Program-made: the position numbers and the translations under genes
In this document: in pieces, positions 12,247-15,682 of the stretch
How positions within the stretch are numbered: position 1 is the first letter of the stretch
Layout: each line of letters opens with the position of its first letter
Assembly (NCBI GenBank): GCA_036502925.1
Contig: DASXXS010000014.1
Coordinates: forward strand, 1 to 15,682
Reading direction: 5' to 3'
DNA: 15,682 nucleotides
Source: VAZQ01 sp036502925
GTDB taxonomy: Bacteria > Pseudomonadota > Alphaproteobacteria > Rhizobiales > Xanthobacteraceae
The notes under the pieces: generated by a model
The model's database searches: none
Told to the model about the DNA's origin: nothing
The model's input: only the letters and a program-made list of their open reading frames with translations

Positions 12247-13575
12247 CTAGGACGCCGCCTTGGCTGCGACCGGCTGCCAGATGCTGATACGACGGGTCTC
12301 CGGCATCAGGAAGAGGGAGAGCACGAAGCACACCATGGGAACGACGATCGGGTAGATCAGCGCGTAACCAACGCTGCCGGTGGCCTGGTAGGCCGCCGAG
12401 GTGATGAACGGCACCAGCCCGCCGCCCCAGCCGTTGCCGATGTGATAGGGCACGGACACCGACGTGTAGCGGATCCTTGCGGGGAAGTATTCCGCCAGGA
12501 ACGCCCCGATCGGCCCATAGACCATCCCGACATAGCATACGAGGATGAAGATGATGAAGACCGCGACCGGATAGTTGATGTTGTTAGGCTGGGTGACCGT
12601 GCCGAGCCATGAGTACAGGGGATAGTAGGTGACCGCGGCAAGCAACATGCCTCCCAGGATCACGGGCTTGCGGCCGATCAGGTCGGACAGCCAGCCGAAC
12701 AGGATCAAGCTCGGCGTGGCCAGGAGCAGCGCGATTCCCACGATGAAGCTCGAGGTCACCACGTCCACCTTGGAGACCTGCTGCAGGAAGTACAGCGCCC
12801 AGAACTGGCCGCTGTACCAGACCACCCCCTGACCGATCACCACGATGCTGGCGATGACCACGAATTTGAAATTGGCGCTGAGGAATGCCTCCTTCCAGGG
12901 ATTCTTGGTCATCTGACCTTTGGCCTTGAGCTCCTGGAAAATCGGCGTCTCCTGCAGCTGCAGGCGGATGTAGATCGCGATCGCCACCAGCAGGAAGGAA
13001 ACCAGGAACGGGACGCGCCACCCCCAGTCGTTGAACACCTCGGTGCCGAGATACGCCCGGGTGCCGACGATCACCGCCATCGACACCACGATCCCAAGAG
13101 TTGGAGATGTCTGCAGCCAGCCGGTGTAGTAGCCGCGGCGCTCGTCCGACACATGCTCGGCGACGTAGGTGATGGCGCCGCCATATTCGCCGCCCAAGCA
13201 CAGCCCCTGGATCATCCGCAGACCGAAGAGGATGAAGGCGGCGCTCACACCGATCGACTGGAAGCTCGGGATCAACCCGATCACCCCGGTGCCGAGCCCC
13301 ATTCCGGTGAGGGTGATGAGGAACGTATACTTGCGGCCCACCCGGTCGCCCAGCCATCCGAAGAGGAATGCCCCCAAGGGACGGATCAAGAATCCGGCGG
13401 TGAACAGCGCAATCGTGCTCAAGAGCGCCGCAACCGGGTGGGACTGTTCGAAGAACTTGACCGACAAGATCGCGGCCAAGCTCCCGAAAATATAGAAGTC
13501 GTACCACTCGATGACGTTTCCCACCGACGCGGCGACGATCACGGTCCGGAAATCCTTTGGAATTTGAGCAGCCAT
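12247..13575 (-). CDS. MFS transporter, metabolite:H+ symporter (MHS) family
   Basis: This is a 442-residue inner-membrane transporter of the MFS, expected to have 12 transmembrane helices and to import an organic acid or osmolyte with protons. Family signs are SVGNVIEWYDFYIFG in helix 1 (residues 18-31), the MFS loop motif GWLGDRVGRKYTF between helices 2 and 3 (73-85), RMIQGLCLGGEYGGA in helix 4 (120-134), ETPIF at the end of the first half, and a second loop motif GWLSDLIGRKP. These are shared by the KgtP, ProP, CitA and ShiA types, so the substrate cannot be chosen from sequence alone. The ATG at 13575 begins MAAQIPKDFRTVIVAASVGN, a normal MHS start; AGGGAC lies upstream on the minus strand. 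A candidate GntR-type operator lies in its upstream region. No partner catabolic gene is adjacent. Confidence 0.93.
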   Translation of the reverse strand: MAAQIPKDFRTVIVAASVGNVIEWYDFYIFGSLAAILSVKFFEQSHPVAALLSTIALFTAGFLIRPLGAFLFGWLGDRVGRKYTFLITLTGMGLGTGVIGLIPSFQSIGVSAAFILFGLRMIQGLCLGGEYGGAITYVAEHVSDERRGYYTGWLQTSPTLGIVVSMAVIVGTRAYLGTEVFNDWGWRVPFLVSFLLVAIAIYIRLQLQETPIFQELKAKGQMTKNPWKEAFLSANFKFVVIASIVVIGQGVVWYSGQFWALYFLQQVSKVDVVTSSFIVGIALLLATPSLILFGWLSDLIGRKPVILGGMLLAAVTYYPLYSWLGTVTQPNNINYPVAVFIIFILVCYVGMVYGPIGAFLAEYFPARIRYTSVSVPYHIGNGWGGGLVPFITSAAYQATGSVGYALIYPIVVPMVCFVLSLFLMPETRRISIWQPVAAKAAS

Positions 13576-13711
13576 GGGCGTTGTCCCTGTCTTGGTCGTC
13601 GTTTGGGTGCCGCCGGCGTTTCCCTTGCGGGATGCGAAGACCGCACCGTTTGGCCGATCGGCCCCCGCGGACGACCGGCGTCATTCGATAACCTTAGAAC
13701 GAAAGCGTGCC

Positions 13712-13739
13712 ATTTTACGCAATTGTCGAACAAGCGCAA
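13712..13739 (-). promoter_or_regulatory. Candidate promoter and GntR/FadR-type operator of the MHS transporter gene
   Basis: On the minus strand TTGCGC (13734-13739), 16 bases, then TAAAAT (13712-13717) resemble a sigma-70 promoter; the -35 is poor. The spacer contains TTGTTCGACAA (13723-13733), which fits the TNGTNNNACNA consensus of FadR-subfamily GntR regulators. The leader would be about 130 bases. The rest of 13576-13863 shows no gene. Confidence 0.28.
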
Positions 13740-13863
13740 ACGCAAAGCACAGATTACTGAAGGACTTGGGCGCGGCCAACGGGCGGGCCCCGCTGCGGCT
13801 GCCGCGACGCCGGCGATCAAGATTACCGGCCGGTTCACCGGGCGCGATGACGCTCGATTTGGG

Positions 13864-14715
13864 TCAGGCCGGCGCGAGGCGCCTACTCGCGAGATAGAGC
13901 GCAAGCGCCGCGGCGTTCGAGACATTGAGGCTCTTGATCTTGCCGGGCAGGTCCAACCGGGCGACCTGATCGCAGGTTGCGAGGGTCAGTTGGCGCAGGC
14001 CCTTGCCCTCGGCGCCGAGCACCAATGCGAGCGGCGAGCGGATCGCCGCCGCGGCGAAATCCGCCCCGCCCGAGCTGTCGAGCCCGACCACGAGGTAACC
14101 GCGTTGCTTGAGCGCGGCTAGCGCGCGGGCGAGGTTCTGCACGGTGACGAGCGGGACGTATTCGAGCGCGCCCGAGGCGGACTTGGCCAGAACGCCGGTC
14201 GCCTCCGGACTGTGGCGGGCGGTGGTGACGATGGCCGACACCGCAAAAGCGGCGGCCGAGCGCGCGATGGCGCCCACATTGTGCGGATCGGTGATCTGGT
14301 CGAGCACCAGCACGATGCCCGCGGGCTCGATGTCCTCGAGCGCGGGCGAGGGCAGGGGATCGGCTTCCACCAGCAGACCCTGATGGAGGGCGTCGGGCGA
14401 AAGCCGCTGGGCGATGGCTTGCGGACGCACCAGCTCGGGCTCGACCCGCAGCGGCACATGGTCCTCGGCGAGGCGGCGCACTGCGTTCTCGGTGGCGAGC
14501 AGGCGGCGGATGCGGCGCGCCGGATTTTCCAGCGCTGCCTTGACCGGGTGCCATCCGTAGAGGATCGCCGGCCCGTCGGGATCATGCGCGTGGCCCGATT
14601 GCTGAACCGGCCGCCGGCTTGCACGCTGGCCTGGTGTCGCCGGCGGCTGCCCAGCGTGCCTCGGCTTGCCAGCCGTTCGCCGCTTCCAATCGGGTTTCCA
14701 TTCGCGCTTGGCCAT
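13864..14715 (-). CDS. rlmB: 23S rRNA (guanosine-2'-O)-methyltransferase RlmB, SpoU/TrmH family
   Basis: This enzyme uses S-adenosylmethionine to methylate the ribose of a guanosine in 23S rRNA (G2251 in E. coli numbering). From the chosen start it has 283 residues. A basic, disordered N-terminus (residues 1-48) precedes the substrate-binding domain beginning ILYGWHPVKAAL (51-62). The three SpoU knot motifs are intact: LDQITDPHNVGAIARSAAAF (138-157), LVLGAEGKGLRQLT (231-244) and IKSLNVSNAAALALYLA (260-276), with the catalytic Arg152 and the Asn263-Ser266 segment present. I chose the ATG at 14715, MAKREWKPDW, with GAAGAG upstream; an upstream in-frame ATG at 14778 would add 21 residues unlike the family. 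It is divergent from the small gene at 14935 and close to tRNA-Tyr/tRNA-Gly, a typical alphaproteobacterial arrangement. Confidence 0.95.
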   Translation of the reverse strand: MAKREWKPDWKRRTAGKPRHAGQPPATPGQRASRRPVQQSGHAHDPDGPAILYGWHPVKAALENPARRIRRLLATENAVRRLAEDHVPLRVEPELVRPQAIAQRLSPDALHQGLLVEADPLPSPALEDIEPAGIVLVLDQITDPHNVGAIARSAAAFAVSAIVTTARHSPEATGVLAKSASGALEYVPLVTVQNLARALAALKQRGYLVVGLDSSGGADFAAAAIRSPLALVLGAEGKGLRQLTLATCDQVARLDLPGKIKSLNVSNAAALALYLASRRLAPA

Positions 14716-14831
14716 GCCGCTCTTCTCGTGCAGGGCGCGCGCCGACACAACCGAAATATCACAAGTGCGAGCGGGCATGAGCGCGCGCCGGCCGCCACAA
14801 TATGGGCACTGAATGGTCGCGATACTGGCCC

Positions 14832-14874
14832 TTGGACTAGGCTATACTTAGGGGCCATTGGACCAAGCTATACT
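14832..14874 (+). promoter_or_regulatory. Tandem direct repeat with -10-like boxes
   Basis: TTGGACTAGGCTATACT (14832-14848) and TTGGACCAAGCTATACT (14858-14874) agree at 15 of 17 positions with a 26-base period. Each contains TATACT, a good -10-like hexamer. The TTGGAC parts are too close to serve as -35 for the same box. It lies in the divergent region between rlmB and the small gene at 14935. Confidence 0.35.
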
Positions 14875-14934
14875 GGGGCGGGCTCAAGCCACTGGAATCG
14901 AACAGGGAGCACTCTTACCGATTTGGAGCACCCG

Positions 14935-15129
14935 ATGGCTGCTCACAAGTTTCGCGTTGGACAGGCCGTGCAGTTTCGTACCACGCCGTTCTATGTGAAC
15001 GCCGCGCTCGGAGCCTTTGAGGTGATCAGGCAGCTGCCCGAGCGGGATGGCGAATTCGAGTATCGCATCAGGAACCTGGCCGAGCCGCACGAGCGCGTGG
15101 CGCGGGAAAGCGAGCTGAGCATCGAATAG
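14935..15129 (+). CDS. Small conserved hypothetical protein, probably SH3-like
   Basis: The product has 64 residues and no signal peptide, so it is cytoplasmic. The sequence MAAHKFRVGQAVQFRTTPFY then VNAALGAFEVIRQLPERDGE and FEYRIRNLAEPHERVARESELS looks like a small five-stranded barrel: a VGQAVQF strand, an FEVIRQLP strand, an EYRIRN strand and an ERVARESEL end. I recall similar short proteins from Bradyrhizobium-like genomes, without known function. GGAG lies eight bases before the ATG at 14935. The frame is open far upstream across the divergent rlmB gene, but that part is antisense and not credible. It is probably transcribed from the tandem-repeat region upstream. Confidence 0.8.
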   Translation: MAAHKFRVGQAVQFRTTPFYVNAALGAFEVIRQLPERDGEFEYRIRNLAEPHERVARESELSIE

Positions 15130-15300
15130 CCGGCAAGTGCGGTGCGGCGCAGGAGATTCCGCAGCCGCTGCCGCCCGCCTGAGGGCTTATGGCGCGGGGC
15201 GGTTATCCGCGGCGGTGCTCGATGTCGGCCCGCTCGGCCGATGCCGCTCAAAAGGGCCATGGCGGGCCGGCACCAGGCGATGCGAGCCGCGCCAGCGCTA

Positions 15301-15328
15301 TTGCCTAACCCATTGCGAATGTTTAGTT
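15301..15328 (+). promoter_or_regulatory. Candidate promoter of the tRNA-Tyr/tRNA-Gly unit
   Basis: TTGCCT (15301-15306) and TTAGTT (15323-15328), with a 16-base spacer, lie just before the tRNA-Tyr gene in a local drop of GC content. The hexamer matches are only fair. The rest of 15130-15300 shows no gene. Confidence 0.3.
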
Positions 15329-15339
15329 ACGCGCGCGAT

Positions 15340-15425
15340 GGGGGAGTGTCCCGAGCGGCAAAGGGGGCGGACTGTAAATCCGCTGGCTTACGCCTTCGTA
15401 GGTTCGAGTCCTACCTCCCCCACCA
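15340..15425 (+). tRNA. tRNA-Tyr (anticodon GUA)
   Basis: The acceptor is GGGGGAG paired with CTCCCCC, discriminator A, with encoded CCA (15423-15425). The anticodon loop ACTGTAAA carries GTA. A long variable arm (CTGGCTTACGCCTTC) marks a class II tRNA. The T arm is GTAGGTTCGAGTCCTAC. Length is 86 bases. Confidence 0.96.
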
Positions 15426-15440
15426 GTCAGGGGACAGTAG

Positions 15441-15513
15441 TCAGGGATCAGTAATCAGAATGCCAAAACGCGCCGGAACGCCTGATTTCTGATCCCTGAT
15501 TACTGATTCCTGA
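15441..15513. repeat. Inverted repeat between the two tRNA genes
   Basis: TCAGGGATCAGTAATCAG (15441-15458) and CTGATTACTGATTCCTGA (15496-15513) pair at 17 of 18 positions around a 37-base loop. The right arm is preceded by a near direct repeat (CTGATCCCTGAT). In a joint transcript it would fold into a stem between tRNA-Tyr and tRNA-Gly and may mark the processing site. Confidence 0.75.
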
Positions 15514-15514
15514 T

Positions 15515-15588
15515 GCGGGTGTAGCTCAATGGTAGAGCAACAGCCTTCCAAGCTGATGACGAGGGTTCGATTCCCTTCACCCGCTCCA
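15515..15588 (+). tRNA. tRNA-Gly (anticodon UCC)
   Basis: The acceptor is GCGGGTG paired with CACCCGC, discriminator T, with encoded CCA (15586-15588). The D arm is TAGCTCAATGGTAGAGCA. The anticodon loop CTTCCAA carries TCC; the outermost anticodon-stem pair is an A-A mismatch. The T arm is GAGGGTTCGATTCCCTT. The 94 bases to the window end show no coding start. Confidence 0.96.
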
Positions 15589-15682
15589 GCCGTTTCCTGC
15601 TAAAAACGGGCACATTTTGATCCTGTGGCCAATGTGCGCCGTACTGGGCCAGGACGGAACCCCCTCGGGCCGGCCTCCGGGT

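Noticed and set aside
12584..13684. Long minus-strand frame overlapping the MHS transporter in another frame
   Set aside because: Arg/Gly/Pro-rich, low-hydrophobicity translation typical of an out-of-frame shadow; the transporter frame is unambiguous.
13153..14121. Plus-strand frame across the start of the transporter and the end of rlmB
   Set aside because: It is antisense to both genes, with a charged low-complexity translation and no ribosome-binding site.
15595..15618. Hairpin CCGTTT/AAACGG after tRNA-Gly as a terminator
   Set aside because: Weak stem with a loose loop and no convincing T run directly after it; transcription probably continues into the next gene.

Overview
The window is GC-rich (roughly 65% by eye) and reads as chromosome of an alphaproteobacterium of the order Hyphomicrobiales, probably close to Bradyrhizobium or its relatives. 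The evidence is an orphan tripartite-tricarboxylate (Bug/TctC) binding protein, an Omp25/31-type outer-membrane barrel, a protein opening with a rhizobial porin N-terminal motif, an rlmB / tRNA-Tyr / tRNA-Gly(UCC) block, and many palindromic intergenic repeats of the kind that litter those genomes. This placement is inference from gene families, not from a database match.

Layout. 1-2905 (+): a Tat-exported Bug-type substrate-binding protein, a cupin-like protein and a Tat-exported SMP-30/gluconolactonase-like protein, which look like a small carboxylate/lactone uptake and catabolism cluster. 2906-5814: a repeat-rich stretch with three exported or membrane-anchored proteins on the + strand (a galactose-binding-like domain protein, a membrane-anchored vWA-like protein, a DUF3455 protein) and a relic of a racemase-family gene. 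5811-6527 (-): the intact Asp/Glu-racemase-family gene, whose stop codon is supplied by a repeat. 6785-8384 (+): three paralogous small secreted proteins; the last two lie in a tandem duplication that also copied the promoter region, and a frameshifted relic of an unrelated gene sits between them. 8608-8682 (-): tRNA-Thr(UGU). 9102-10459 (+): an Omp25-like barrel and a porin-motif/YadA-anchor-like protein. 10591-11203: a small secreted-protein gene with an in-frame stop, flanked by inverted copies of a composite palindromic repeat. 11499-13575 (-): a secreted coiled-coil protein and an MHS-family transporter. 13864-14715 (-): rlmB. 14935-15129 (+): a small hypothetical protein. 15340-15588 (+): tRNA-Tyr and tRNA-Gly.

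No defence system, integrase, transposase or CRISPR array is visible. The most unusual signal is in the non-coding DNA. A hairpin-forming unit of about 33 bases occurs four times, each time inside another palindromic repeat. In two cases the window also holds an 'empty' copy of the host repeat, so insertion can be inferred by direct comparison. The copies differ by paired G/C swaps that keep the hairpin intact. This behaves like a very small non-autonomous mobile palindrome that prefers the loops of other palindromes. The second signal is the tandem duplication at 7226-8384, in which both copies keep a 20-bp palindrome just upstream of a TATAGT box.
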